Part shown: positions 45,199-56,479 of the stretch, in pieces
How positions within the stretch are numbered: position 1 is the stretch's first letter
Layout of the letters: every line of letters starts with the position of its first letter
Notes under the pieces: generated by a model
The model's input: the letters and a program-made list of their open reading frames with translations, nothing else
Database searches by the model: none
Told to the model about the DNA's origin: nothing
Position numbers and translations under genes: made by a program
Assembly: GCF_042984175.1 (NCBI RefSeq)
Contig: NZ_CP155569.1
Span: 558,001 to 622,000, forward strand
Reading direction: 5' to 3'
Source: Mycoplasma_N cavipharyngis
GTDB lineage: Bacteria; Bacillota_I; Bacilli_A; Mycoplasmatales; Mycoplasmoidaceae
Length of the DNA stretch: 64,000 nucleotides

Positions 45199-46071
45199 TT
45201 ACTTAAATTTTTCAATATCATAATTTTCCACAATGTTATCAACTTCTGCACGAAATTTAGTTGGTTTAATAATTTTATTATTTTTAAATTTCTTAATTTC
45301 TTTAGTTTTACTAATGCCTAAAAAATTTTTTAAAGCAATAAATAAAATTAAAATTAGCAAAATTATTATTGAAAATAATGCTAAATAATAAAAAGGAGCA
45401 TAATTGTAAATAAAAATATTTTGAGTTTGACTATTTCCTTGTTGAGTTATAGTTGTAGTTGTAAAAGTTCAAAATAAATTTGATCTAAAATCTAATTGAT
45501 ATTGTCTAAACACTGGAGCTGATAAAATAGCTAGAAATATAATCCATAAAAACAAAAAATAATAAGGAGGAAAAAAACTAGAAATTTTACTCATCATCTT
45601 TTTAAATCAAGTTCATTTTGATTGATTAATCATTTTTAAATTTTGATCAATTGATTTTGTATTTAAAAAATTAATCATTCACAAAAAGAAAAATCTAATT
45701 AAAACAAAACTTAAAAACGTGAAAACAAACTGAATAATTAAAGGATTTAATTGTCATAGTTTAATAGTTGAACCAATATTAAAACTTACAATAAATGTTC
45801 TTTGTATTGCTCGATTCGCACCATCTCAAATTCGATTAGCAAATGTACCATCAAAACTAATACTTTTTGGTACTTCAAAAATAAAAACAACTAAAATTAG
45901 TGAAAAAATAATAATAACAATAAAACTAATTAATCGAAATAAATCATAAAATCTTTGAAAATATGAAATAAATTTATTGTTATTAAATTGGTTTTTTTTA
46001 ATAAAAGTTGATAAATTATTATAATTTTGTTTTAAATAATAAAATAATTTAGTTTCGTTAAATTTTTTCAA
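45199..46071 (-). CDS. Polytopic membrane protein, unknown (290 aa)
   Basis: Four hydrophobic segments are visible: about residues 45-68 (LISFIVIIIFSLILVVFIF), 105-128 (IIQFVFTFLSFVLIRFFFLW), 160-180 (YYFLFLWIIFLAILSAPVF) and 220-242 (YLALFSIIILLILILFIAL). The C-terminal tail of about 45 residues is charged and probably cytosolic. UGA codons within are Trp (WDGANRAIQ, SKWTWFKK). It lies between rsmI and tyrS in the same direction, with gaps of 62 and 54 bases. I do not recognise a family. Confidence 0.75.
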
Positions 46072-46133
46072 AATAATGATTCACTTTCACTTGTTAATTA
46101 ATTATTTAATTATTTATAAACTAATTAATTTTA

Positions 46134-46991
46134 CTATGAAATTAATTTTTTATCTTTGCTTTTTTTCTTAAAAATGTAAGTTTTATAAATTAATGATGCT
46201 GATTGCTTAGATGTTGCTAATAATTTACAAGCACTTTTAAGATTAATATTGGATTTTAGTAATTGATCAACTTTAATTACAATTTCCTGATCAGATAAAC
46301 AAACATCTAAGATGTCTTGCTTAGGAATAATTATCACAAATTCACCTTTTAATTCAATTTGAGAAATTAAATTAGAAATTTTATCATAATAAAAAGTTTC
46401 ATGAATTTTTGATAATTCACGACCAACACCAATCACAATATCTCCAAAAACATCTAATAAAATATTTAATCCGGTTATTAAATAATTTAATGGTTCATAA
46501 TAAACTATTGTACTAATGTTTAAAATTGGTTTTAGTTGATTCAATTCAATTTTGCGTTGAATTTTTTTCTTTGTAAGAAAATTAGCAAAGAAAAATTTAC
46601 GACTATCAATTCCACTAGCTACTAAAGCATGAATTAATGCACAAGGTCCATTAACAATTTGAATTGGAGCATTAAGTTTTCTTAAAGTTTTAATTAAATC
46701 AAAACCAGGATCACTAATAACAGGATATCCAGCATCTGAAACTAAAACACATTCTTGTTTTTCTAATAATTGTAAAATTTTTTGAGTTTTTTCTGTTTCA
46801 TTAATCTTATTAAAACTAATTAATTTTTGATTAAAGTTTAAATTGAGTAAATTTAGTAATTTTTGAGTTACTCTTGTATCCTCACAAATAATTAATTTAA
46901 TTTTGCTTAAAATTTTTTTAGCTAAATCACTAATTTCTTCTAAATTACCAATTGGTGTTGCAACTACATAGAGTTTGTGATATTTATTCAT
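46134..46991 (-). CDS. rsmI: 16S rRNA 2'-O-methyltransferase RsmI (285 aa)
   Basis: Methylates C1402 of 16S rRNA with S-adenosylmethionine. Family motifs: LYVVATPIGNLEEISDLAKK at the start, IICEDTRVTQKLL, VLVSDAGYPVISDPG, and IVYYEPLNYLITGL. Its ATG lies inside the last codons of rnmV (8-base overlap), which indicates translational coupling. The same rsmI-rnmV-prs order is present in M. genitalium as I recall. Confidence 0.96.
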   Translation of the reverse strand: MNKYHKLYVVATPIGNLEEISDLAKKILSKIKLIICEDTRVTQKLLNLLNLNFNQKLISFNKINETEKTQKILQLLEKQECVLVSDAGYPVISDPGFDLIKTLRKLNAPIQIVNGPCALIHALVASGIDSRKFFFANFLTKKKIQRKIELNQLKPILNISTIVYYEPLNYLITGLNILLDVFGDIVIGVGRELSKIHETFYYDKISNLISQIELKGEFVIIIPKQDILDVCLSDQEIVIKVDQLLKSNINLKSACKLLATSKQSASLIYKTYIFKKKSKDKKLIS

Positions 46992-47529
46992 AGTTAATTG
47001 CTTGTTTAATTTCTGCTAAACTTAAACTAAGTAATTGTAAATTTTTAAATAAATTTTTATGATTAAAATAAGGAATTTGAAAATAATCACACACTTTTTG
47101 ACGTTTTAATTTAGTTGTTAAATTTAAATCTAAATATTGATTTCAACTAATTTCTTGACTATTATTTTTACTCATTTTTTGATTTGCTAAAAAATCAATA
47201 ATTTTTGTTTTGAGTTTAATAATATCAACTTCAGCAATTCCAGTTTTAGTTTTTTCTGGATTTAAATCTTTTTTTGAAAAATGACAAACTTGACAATCTG
47301 GGATTTGTTCTAAAATTCTTTTTTGAATTTTTTGACCTTGATAATCAGGATCTAATAATAAAATAACATCTCTTTTTGCTTTAACTTTTTTAATTAAATT
47401 TAAAGTTCGTCATGTTAATGCTGATCCATTAGTTTCAATTGTAGCAACATCAAAAAAAGTTTTTAATAAATTAGTATCAGTTTTGCCTTCAACAACAAAA
47501 ACACAATCTAATTTGATTTTAAGCTTCAT
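46984..47529 (-). CDS. rnmV: Ribonuclease M5 (181 aa)
   Basis: Matures 5S rRNA. The TOPRIM core is present: CVFVVEGKTDTNLL with the catalytic Glu, and VILLLDPDYQGQKIQ with the DxD pair. The remaining part contains FSKKDLNPEKTKTGIAEVD, where the family has KxxxGIExA. It is absent from a standard-code reading because of two UGA Trp codons (LTWRTL, ISWNQY). The gene starts 19 bases after prs and its end overlaps rsmI by 8 bases. Confidence 0.92.
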
Positions 47530-47548
47530 TACTAATTAAAATTATTTA

Positions 47549-48529
47549 CTAAATTTTTTTACGATATTCATCATAAACACTACTAATTGAACCATGATCA
47601 TTAATATAAATTTCAATTAGTTTTTTATAAAACTTTGATAAATCAACAATTTTTAGTTTGGGAATTGTTAAATTATAGACATTATTAATCGTATTAGTAA
47701 CATAAATTCGATCAATGATATTCTGTTCACATGCATCACAAAAATTATCGCCATTTTGATAACTAAATAAACCATGAGTAGCTAAAACCATGATTTTTTT
47801 AGCGCCCTTACTTTTTAGTGTTTTTGAAGCATTAATAATTGTTTGACCAGTATCAATAATATCATCAACCAAAACACAATCTTTATCAATAACATCACCT
47901 AAAACATTTTCTACTTGAACAGTATTAGGGCTTGGACGTCTTTTATCAATAATTACTAATGGAACTTTTAGAATGTTAGAAATTTCTCTAGCTCTTTTAA
48001 TTCCTCCATAATCTGGAGAAACAATACATAAATTTTTTAAATCACAATCTTGTTTTAAAACTTCAACTAATAAATAAGTTGCTTGTAAAGTATCAACTGG
48101 AATATCAAAAAAACCTTGAATTTGATTAGAATGAATGTCCATTAATAAAACACGATCAACACCTGCTACTGTTAGTAAATTAGCAACTAATTTGGCAGTA
48201 ATTGGCTCTCTGCCACTAGATTTACGATCTTGACGAGCATAGCCATAATAAGGAATAATTACATCTATTTCTCTTACTGATGCTCTTTTTAGAGCATCAA
48301 TAGTAATTAATAATGTCATTAAATTATCATTAACAGGATGATAAGTTGATTGTAATAAAATCACTTTTTTATTGCGAACAGAAATTAGGGGGCGACAATA
48401 AATTTCACCATCTGCAAAACGACGGATTTCAATTGGAGCTGGTTCAACATTAAATTGTTCACATATTAATTTAGTTAATTTTTCACATCCTTGTAATCCA
48501 AAGATTAAAAAATTATTGTTGTTATTCAT
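47549..48529 (-). CDS. prs: Ribose-phosphate pyrophosphokinase (326 aa)
   Basis: Makes PRPP from ribose 5-phosphate and ATP for nucleotide salvage. The family motifs are intact: RRFADGEIYCRP, YGYARQDRKSSGREPITAK, DIHSNQIQGFFDIPVD, VSPDYGGIKRA and the PRPP loop VLVDDIIDTGQTI. Length matches the family. It is the first gene of the minus-strand run down to rarA and is divergent from ldh across a 486-base intergenic region. Confidence 0.97.
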   Translation of the reverse strand: MNNNNNFLIFGLQGCEKLTKLICEQFNVEPAPIEIRRFADGEIYCRPLISVRNKKVILLQSTYHPVNDNLMTLLITIDALKRASVREIDVIIPYYGYARQDRKSSGREPITAKLVANLLTVAGVDRVLLMDIHSNQIQGFFDIPVDTLQATYLLVEVLKQDCDLKNLCIVSPDYGGIKRAREISNILKVPLVIIDKRRPSPNTVQVENVLGDVIDKDCVLVDDIIDTGQTIINASKTLKSKGAKKIMVLATHGLFSYQNGDNFCDACEQNIIDRIYVTNTINNVYNLTIPKLKIVDLSKFYKKLIEIYINDHGSISSVYDEYRKKI

Positions 48530-49015
48530 TTATAACGTTTTATTTTTTCTTATTTATAAAAATCAGTTGATAATTATAACATATTATAAAAGAGATGTTT
48601 TTTTTAGTATTGGCTTTATTTTTAATTAAATAAAAATTTTAAAATTGAATGATTTAATTTGTATTTTTGATAAAAAAAGATTAGAATATTTATTGGAGTC
48701 TTTTTATAAAAAATATCAAAGTTAATTAACTAAAAATAATTATTAATTAAGATTGATCTAACATATTACAACAAAATAAAAAATTAATCTAATTAAAAAA
48801 TAAAAATTTAATATTTTTATAAAATAATTAACCAAATTAAAATATTTTTAATTAAAATTAAGTTCCATTAAAATTAAAAGACTCGATTTATTATTGATTA
48901 AAAATTAAAATTATTAATCAATTTACAAATTAATTGATTTTTCATTAAATTTAATGAATATATTAAAAATTTAAATATAAAAATAAAAAATAGAAATTAA
49001 AAGAAAAAAATAATT
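48530..49015. other. 486-bp divergent intergenic region between prs and ldh
   Basis: Extremely A+T-rich and without open frames or strong hairpins. It must hold both promoters; TATAAT-like words are present on both strands (for example on minus near 48580), none decisive. The ldh ATG is preceded by an A/G-rich stretch (AAAAGAAAAAAAT) and not by a clear GGAGG. Confidence 0.5.
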
Positions 49016-49942
49016 ATGAAACAAACTAAAATTGCTTTTCTTGGATGTGGCGCAGTTGGAATGTCGTCATTATATGCAGCCTTACAACAAAATTTAGCTA
49101 GTGAATATGGATTATTAGATGTTTTTGCTGATCCTAGAGATGGTAATGTCTTAGATTTTCAAGACGCTTGTTCATTTCTTCGTGAAGGTAGTAATGTTAA
49201 AGCATATGATTATCATGATCTAAAAGATGTTGACATTATTGTTATTTCAGCAGGTTTACCACAAAAACCAGAACAAACTAGATTAGAATTAATTGAAGAT
49301 AATCGTAAAATTATTGAAGAAATTGGTCGAAAAATTAAATCAAGTGGTTTTACAGGTATTACCATTATGGTTTCTAATCCAGTAGATTTAATGACTTATC
49401 ATTACATTAAAGCAACAGGTTTTGATCACAATCGAGTAATTGGATCAGGAACAGTTCTTGACTCTTCACGTTTAAGATATTTTATTGGAAGTGATTTAAA
49501 TATTTCTCCAATTGATATTCAAGGTTATGTGATTGGTGAACATGGTGATTCTTCATTAGTTGCTTTTAGTGCCATTTCAATTAATGGAATTCCACTAAGA
49601 CACTTTAAATCTAAATATAATGATAGTAATTATGAAACTGATTTAGAAACTCCAATTCGTAGAAAAGCTTATGAAATTATTAAACGTAAGCGGGCTACTT
49701 TTTATGGTATTGGTGGTGGTGTTGCTAAACTTATTAGAGCGATTGTTTATGATAGTAAACAAATTATTGCTTGTGGTCCACTTTTACATGGTGAATATGG
49801 TTATCAAGACATTGTTTTTGGAACTCCATGTGTAATTGGTGCTAATGGAATTGAAAAAATTCTTGAATTACCTTTAAATGAAAAAGAAAAAGCTAAATTA
49901 AAAAATTCAGTTGAAGTTTTAAAAAGTTACTTGATGAAATAA
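49016..49942 (+). CDS. ldh: L-lactate dehydrogenase (308 aa)
   Basis: Reduces pyruvate to lactate and regenerates NAD+ at the end of glycolysis. The Rossmann motif FLGCGAVGMSS, the active-site loop QKPEQTRLELIEDN with Gln at the position that distinguishes lactate from malate dehydrogenases, VSNPVDLMTY, GTVLDSSRLRYFI and the catalytic GEHGDSS are all present. Length is typical. It stands alone between a divergent promoter region and a terminator. Confidence 0.97.
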   Translation: MKQTKIAFLGCGAVGMSSLYAALQQNLASEYGLLDVFADPRDGNVLDFQDACSFLREGSNVKAYDYHDLKDVDIIVISAGLPQKPEQTRLELIEDNRKIIEEIGRKIKSSGFTGITIMVSNPVDLMTYHYIKATGFDHNRVIGSGTVLDSSRLRYFIGSDLNISPIDIQGYVIGEHGDSSLVAFSAISINGIPLRHFKSKYNDSNYETDLETPIRRKAYEIIKRKRATFYGIGGGVAKLIRAIVYDSKQIIACGPLLHGEYGYQDIVFGTPCVIGANGIEKILELPLNEKEKAKLKNSVEVLKSYLMK

Positions 49943-49974
49943 TCTTTTTCTTTCAAATAACTAATTTTTAAATA

Positions 49975-50018
49975 AAAATAACTGCAATTAATTTTGTGGT
50001 TATTTTTTTTTTTTTTTT
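49975..50018 (+). terminator. Terminator of ldh with 16-T run
   Basis: Stem AAAATAAC / GTTATTTT (49975-49982, 49999-50006) with a 16-nt loop, merging into 16 consecutive T at 50003-50018. Confidence 0.8.
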
Positions 50019-50093
50019 GCAATTATTATTTAAGAATAGATCTAATAAAATATATTAAAAACTAATCAATTAATTTAATTTTAATCAAACATT

Positions 50094-52250
50094 ATGATCA
50101 ATAAATATCACAACCACCAACAATTAATCGATGATCTAAAAAATGAGTTTTATCAAAAAGTACATGAATTAAAATTTGATAAAACCGAAATGAAAAAAAT
50201 TAATAAGGCAATTCAATTTGCTGAAAATGCTCATTTTGGTCAAAATCGAAAAAGTGGCGAACCTTATTTGGCTCATTTAATTATTACTGCAACAAAATTA
50301 TGTGCATGAAAAATGGATTATGAAACGATTTGTGCGGGTTTATTGCATGATGTAATTGAAGATACTGAAGTTACTTATAATGATTTATTATTAGAATTTG
50401 GTTTTGACATTGCTGATATTGTTCAAACTGTTTCTAAAGTAACTCAATATTCCAAACGAAAACGTGATGGTGTGATTAGTAACAATCAAAGTAATGTTTA
50501 TATTGTCCAAGTATTTCTATCGCTATCAAAAGATTTAAGAGCGATTGTTGTTAAACTTGCTGATCGGACTCATAACATGGAAACAATTAATTTTTTAAGT
50601 TATGAAAAACAGCAATCAATTGCTAGAGAAACATTAGATATTTATGCCAGTATTGCTGGAAGAATGGGAATGTATAACATTAAAACCCAATTAGAAGACA
50701 TGGCATTTAAAATTATTGATCCCCATTCATACTCACTGATTTATAAATATTTACGAAAACTAGAATCAAACTCACAAAATCAATGAGATCGAATTCGTTC
50801 TCAAATTAAAAATATGTTAGATGTTGAAGCAATTGAACATAAAATTGAACATCGAATTAAAGGAATTTATTCAATTTATCGTAAAACTGAAAAAGGATAT
50901 TTAATTGAAAATATTCATGATATTTTTGCAATGAGAATTATTGTTAAAGATCCTTTACAATGTTATTTAGTTTTAGGATTAATTCATTTAAATTTTATTT
51001 ATATTGTTAATGCTTTTAAAGATTTTATTTCTTCACCAAAATGAAATTTATATCGATCAATTCATACAACAATTATTGTCAATCGTTTTTTAATGGAATT
51101 TCAAATTCGTACTGAAGAAATGCATGAAATTTCCCAAATGGGTTTAGCAGCCCATTGAAAATATAAAGAAGGTCGTGATTATTTACCATTATCTAAAAAA
51201 ATGATTGATGAATTTTTACAAGGTCGTGAAGCTTCTGTAGAAGTAATTAAAGAAATTTCTAAAAACGAATTATTTGATGTTTTTATTTCTAATGATAATC
51301 AATTTTATGTATCAACAAGTAAAACAACAATTTTAGATTTAGCTTTCAGATATAACTTAGAAAAATTTCCTTATTTAGCAAATGCTTTTTTAAATGGTGA
51401 AATGGTATCTTTTGATTCACGTGTGCATAAAGGTGATGTAGTTCATTTTAATTATACTAATATCACAAAAATGGAAGAATCATGAATTCGCTCTACACAA
51501 AACATTCACTTAATTAATCATATTGAAAATTTTGTGAAAAAACGCAATATTAAAATTCAAAGTAATATTGACAAATTTTGATCTAATGTGCAAAAATATT
51601 TAAAAATTCCTGAAATTAATGAAAACAACTATAAGAGAAGACTAAGTTATTTAGGTTATAAAAACATTAATGATTTTTTAGAAGAAATTTCTAAATCAGA
51701 ATTAGATTCAGAGATAATTTACAATTTATTTTCTAATAATAAAGAAGTATGACAAAAATCTTTTGGAATCATTAAGAAATTTTTTGCTCAAAAAATATTT
51801 TTAAATACTTATTTTGAACCACCAATTGGAATTTTTCCTGACAAAATTGTAATTACTGATTGTTGTTCTAAATTTCCTTATTTGCACTTAATTGGTGTTT
51901 TAAAAAATAATATTTTAAAAGTTCATCGTTATGATTGTCCTAAGGCAAATTCTAATCAAGGTAAACGCGTTGTTATTAATTGGGATAAAAAATTATTATC
52001 ATCAGATCCAAGACAATTTAAAGTTAAAATGAAAATTTTTGGTAAATTGACTCAAACAATTACTAATCAAATTTTACATACTATGTTACAACATAAAGTT
52101 TTAATTCTAAAAGTTGATGTTGAACCAAGTTTAAATGATCTTGATTTTAAAGCCAATGTAATTATTAGAATTAATGATCATAATCAATTGAGTCGTTTAA
52201 TTAATAATTTGAAAATTAAAGGTTTTGTTAAAGACGTAGAAATTATTTAG
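50094..52250 (+). CDS. rel: Bifunctional (p)ppGpp synthetase/hydrolase, Rel family (718 aa)
   Basis: Controls the stringent-response alarmone. The HD hydrolase domain is complete: YLAHLIITATKL, GLLHDVIEDTEVT, VKLADRTHNMETI, ARETLDIYASIAGRMGM. The synthetase domain has RIKGIYSIYRK, IHDIFAMRIIV, FKDFISSPKWNLYRSIHT and MEFQIRTEEMHE; the Gly of the common NGYQS/GYRS motif is replaced by Leu. A TGS domain (DVFISNDNQFYVSTSKTTILDLAF, shortened: LFDVFISNDN) follows, and the C-terminal half ends with an ACT-like segment. Six or more UGA codons are Trp, which splits the gene under the standard code. A terminator follows at 52271-52312. Confidence 0.95.
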
Positions 52251-52270
52251 TTGAAATTAAATTATTAAAT

Positions 52271-52312
52271 AAAAAAACAATAAATGAAAAACTCACTTAT
52301 TGTTTTTTTGTT
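52271..52312 (+). terminator. Terminator between rel and tRNA-Trp
   Basis: Stem AAAAAAACAATAA with TTATTGTTTTTTT around a short loop, with T-rich tails on plus. It lies 20 bases after the rel stop and between convergent transcripts. Confidence 0.75.
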
Positions 52313-52332
52313 TTTATTAAATATTAATAACA

Positions 52333-52407
52333 TGGCAGGCGTGATAGGAATCGAACCCACAACACATAGTTTTGGAGACTATTGTTCTACCATTGAACTA
52401 CACGCCT
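52333..52407 (-). tRNA. tRNA-Trp (anticodon CCA)
   Basis: Full cloverleaf on minus: acceptor AGGCGTG/CACGCCT, D arm GTTC/GAAC, anticodon stem ATAGT/ACTAT around loop CTCCAAA with anticodon CCA (52375-52373), T arm GTGGG-TTCGATT-CCTAT allowing wobble, discriminator G and an encoded 3' CCA. It reads UGG; a second tRNA-Trp with anticodon UCA must exist elsewhere to read the many UGA codons. A TATGAT box at 52414-52419 is correctly placed as its -10. Confidence 0.95.
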
Positions 52408-52479
52408 ATATGTATCATATAATAACCATATTATAAATAAAAATATTTAGAATTGATTTTAATATTAAAATTTTCAAAA

Positions 52480-53448
52480 TTAAAATTTACTAAAATTAAA
52501 ACCCAAATCATTTTCAAATAAATTTTTATTTCTTGATACTAAATTAATTCCTTTAGTACTTAAAGTTCTTCCTTTACTTGATTTAAATAAATATTGAGCT
52601 TTTATCAAATAAGATTCAATTTTTTCTAATATTGTTTTTTCATCTAAATTAATCGCTTGAGATATTGACTTTAATCCCGCCGTTCTTGCTGGAGCATCAT
52701 ACAAATATTTTAAATACTTTAAATCAACTACAGTTAAACCATTAATTAAATAACCTGATTCTCTAACAATTCTAACAATATCAATATTATCTGTAGTAAC
52801 AATATGATTATTAATTTGATTGATAATTTTATTAGCAATTCTAGGAATACCACGAGAATTTTGAATAATAATATCAATATCAGACTCTTCTAATTTGAAA
52901 TTATATTCTTTTACACTTTGTTTAACAATTAGTTTTAATTCATCATAATTGTAAGTATCAATAAAAAAAGTGTAATTAAAACGATCTTCTAATGCTTTAG
53001 TTAATTCTCCTAAATGAGTTGTTGCACCAATAATTGTTATTTTTGGTAATTTCATTCTAATAACTTTAGTATTATAAGTTTTACCGATCACAATATCTAA
53101 AACATTATCTTCTAAAACTGTATAAAGAATTTCAGCAATATTACGATTTAAACTATGAATTTCATCAATAAATAAAATTTCTTTTTCTTTAATACCACTT
53201 AAAATCGAAACTAAATCAGAAACATTTTTTAAATTAATTGATTGAATAATTTTAATTTTTGTTTTTAATTCATTAGCAATTACTAATGCTAAAGTTGTTT
53301 TTCCAACTCCAGCTGGCCCATAAAACAAACAATGATCAAGTGATTTATTTAATTTTTTACAAGCTTCAATTGCCACTTTAATTGATTTAATAAGATTAGG
53401 TTTGCCAATAAATTGATTTAATTTTTTAGGCCTTAATTTTGTATCCAT
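52480..53448 (-). CDS. ruvB: Holliday junction helicase subunit RuvB (322 aa)
   Basis: AAA+ motor that drives branch migration with RuvA. Seen: RPKKLNQFIGKPNLI, Walker A FYGPAGVGKTTLAL, Walker B ILFIDEIHSLNR, sensor 1 IIGATTHLGELTKALEDRF (shortened), and the C-terminal winged helix with GLKSISQAI and YLIKAQYLFKSSKGRTLS. Usual RuvB ends in TPRGR; here SKGRTLSTKG. It starts 21 bases after the ruvA stop. Confidence 0.95.
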   Translation of the reverse strand: MDTKLRPKKLNQFIGKPNLIKSIKVAIEACKKLNKSLDHCLFYGPAGVGKTTLALVIANELKTKIKIIQSINLKNVSDLVSILSGIKEKEILFIDEIHSLNRNIAEILYTVLEDNVLDIVIGKTYNTKVIRMKLPKITIIGATTHLGELTKALEDRFNYTFFIDTYNYDELKLIVKQSVKEYNFKLEESDIDIIIQNSRGIPRIANKIINQINNHIVTTDNIDIVRIVRESGYLINGLTVVDLKYLKYLYDAPARTAGLKSISQAINLDEKTILEKIESYLIKAQYLFKSSKGRTLSTKGINLVSRNKNLFENDLGFNFSKF

Positions 53449-53469
53449 TGCAATTGAAAACTTAAATGA

Positions 53470-54132
53470 TTAATTAGTTTCTATAGATTGATTTAATTCA
53501 TTTTGGCAAATATTTTGGTTACTAATGATTTTAATGCATTCAGCAACAGCAGTACTAATATCAATGTTTGGCTCTTTATTATTAGATTCAAATTTGTTAA
53601 TTGCTTCTAAAATATCTTCTTTGTTATAACCTAAAACACTTAAAGCTTCATTTAAATCACCAATTGAATATTTTTCATCTAAAGAATTGAAATTACTATT
53701 GTCAGTTTTTTTATCATTTGGATCATTAGTTAAATAAGTATTGAATAAGGCTGAACAAATATTTTTTGCTAAATTAGTATTTAATCCAGGCAAACGAGCT
53801 AATTCTTTTTCATCATTACGCTTAATTAAATTAATAATATTTCTAGCACCATTTTTTAAAATATTAATTGCTGTTTTAGGCCCAATTCCTTGGACGTTTT
53901 GCAACATATTAAATAAAATTTTTGATTCTAAATCCTTAAACCCATAATATTCTTTACTAATGAAATTTTTATTATTCATTCTTAAAATTTCACTAATATA
54001 AATTCTTTTAGTTGCGTTTAATTCAAAATCATTAGGATTAGTAATATTTATATGATAACCCACTCAGTTAGATTCTAAAATTAAAAACTTAGAATTAACA
54101 TAACAAATTTTTCCAACAATATAATTAATCAT
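53470..54132 (-). CDS. ruvA: Holliday junction binding protein RuvA (220 aa)
   Basis: Tetrameric junction-binding partner of RuvB. The OB domain (MINYIVGKICYVNSKFLILE, then NWVGYHINI) and the two helix-hairpin-helix motifs (NVQGIGPKTAINIL and RLPGLNTNLAKNI) are present, with a flexible linker and the C-terminal RuvB-binding domain (DLNEALSVLGYNKEDILEAI). I start it at ATG 54132; a UGA Trp at residue 23 (SNWVGYH) separates this from the later GTG that the standard code would suggest. A TATATAAT-like promoter lies in the 129-base gap before it. Confidence 0.94.
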
Positions 54133-54261
54133 AAATTATTTCTCCATGAATAGTAGTGTATATATTAAATAGCAAGTAAATTAAATTTACTAGTTATTTT
54201 GATTCATTATATATATTATGAAAAATTTGAAAAAAAGCAGAATTTTTAATTGATAATTTTT

Positions 54262-56451
54262 TTAAAATTTAGTTTTAACTAAATTTTTAGAAATTTTGAT
54301 TGAATCTTCTCTAATCGTTTTAATCTGTTGAAAAAGTTTCTTTTTGGAAATATTAGTTTTAGTAATCGATTGATAATTTGCTTCTGGATCTAAATTAGAA
54401 GATTTAATTAGTTGTGATATTTTTTCTGACATGCATCAGTATTCATGAAATAATAAATTAAATTTGAAATTGAAAAAATTAGTTAAAAAATCAACTTCAA
54501 AATTTTTTTTTGCAATACTATTTTGAATCTTTTCAAAATCATTAGTTTGATAATTTAATGATTTTAAAATTGTCATTTGTTCATGATTATTTTTAAATTC
54601 TTGTTGAATAAATTTATCAGTTAAAAAAGAATTTCACATTACTTGATTATCAATATTGACAAATGATTCTTCTTTAATTAAATAAAAAAGGGTAAAAAAA
54701 ATTTTGCGATAATTTTCAGCTTCAGAACTTTGAAAAAAAATTCCTTCAAATTTACAATCTAAATTATTTTTGAAAATAATTTTTAAACTTAATTTTTTTT
54801 GATTTAAAAAATATAAAAAAATTTTTCTACCATATTTTATGATATTTTCATAATAAATAGAATTGTTTTTAATTGGTGTTTTTTCAATTTGTAATTCTTC
54901 TTTTGAAGATCAATTAGGATCATAACTATTAACAAATTGATTGTTGATAACTAATTTTTTAATTTGGTTATCTAAATAATTAAAATCATTAAAATTCTCA
55001 TTATTATAATTTGACAATTTTTGATTTAATGCACTTTTTTTTACATAGGACTCTTCACAATAAAGTGCGTCTAAATATTGTTCTTTTTTGTTGTTTCAAT
55101 ATTTGTTTAATCTTTTATCATTAAAATGATCAAAAATTAAAAAAATGTTTTCAATTGATTCTTTTGCATATTCAATCGAAACTAAATTTTTAAAATTAAT
55201 TTGATTGTTATTAATTTTAAAAAAATAATTTAGTGCAAAAAGACAAATTTTTTTAGCTTCATCAATGTTTAATCATTCACGTTTTTTACAATCTTTAATG
55301 AATCAATCAAAATAATTAATTGGTGTTTTTAATAAAGTTAAATTTTTTTGATCATTTTCTAAAATAATTTCATCAATATCTTTTAATTTTTTATTAGTTG
55401 GATTAATTAATTGCGAATAATCAATTATTTTTACTTCATAACCCTTTTCTAATAAAATGTTAGCTACTTTTTCACTAAAATTTTTACCAGCAAGATCATT
55501 ATCAAAACCAAGAATAACTTTTTTGAATTTTTGGTTTTTAAAATATTTTTCAATTAAATTAATTTGAAAATCTGATAAATTAGTTCCCATTGTTGCTACA
55601 ACATTAAAAATGTTGATTTTAGTTAAAGCAATAACATCCATATAACCTTCTACTAAATAAATTTCATCATATTTTTGATTATTTTGATACAAATGATTTA
55701 AGTTATATAAAACTTGATTTTTCTTAAAAACATCTGATTCACGACTATTTAAATATTTAGCAACATTTTCATGATCTTGAAAAATTCTTCCTGCAAAACC
55801 AATAATTTCATCATCTTGATTGATAATTGGAAAAACAATTCTTTCACTAAAAAAATCAGTAATATGATTATTAACAACATTAATTAAACCAGCAGTTTTA
55901 AGATCTTGAATCGTAAATTCACTATTATTAATTGTTTTATTTTTATTAATTAATTGTTCAACAACTGATAAGTTATTTTCAATTTTAGGAGCATAACCGA
56001 TTTTAAATTTTTTAATTAAATTTAGATCAATTTGTCTAACTGATTTTAAGTAATTTAAAACATTTTTATCAGTTGCTAAAAATTCAATATATTGATCAGC
56101 AATAAATTGATTTAATTGATAGATTTTTTCAAATGGTTTAGATTGATTTTTTTGATAAATTAAATGAGCATATTCTTCTTGATTAATTCCAGACATTTGA
56201 AGTGCTTGAATTAATGCTTCATGATATTTTAAATTTAAATGTTTTATTAAAAAATTAATTCCATCACCACTAACAGAACAAGAAAAACATTTAAAAATAT
56301 TTTTAGTTACTGATACATGTAAGGAAGGATTTTGATCAGAATGAAACGGACACAAACCAACATAATTATTGCCCTGTTTTTTTAAATTAATATATTTTCC
56401 AATAACATCTAAAATTTTTACTTTTTTAATTAAATCTTTATTGAAATTCAT
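54262..56451 (-). CDS. dnaG: DNA primase DnaG, long form (729 aa)
   Basis: Makes RNA primers for replication. The CHC2 zinc finger is CPFHSDQNPSLHV..CFSCSVSG at residues 34-61, followed by the RNA-polymerase domain with TOPRIM motifs YLVEGYMDVIAL and LGFDNDLAGKNF. The N-terminal 390 residues are well conserved. The C-terminal 340 residues, which in other bacteria bind DnaB, are Asn/Lys/Phe-rich and divergent, and the protein is about 100 residues longer than the usual 600-620. Many UGA Trp codons lie in that half, so a standard-code reading cuts the gene at 55303. glyS ends 28 bases before its start. Confidence 0.93.
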
Positions 56452-56479
56452 ATTTTTATCCTGTTACTATCATTTATCA

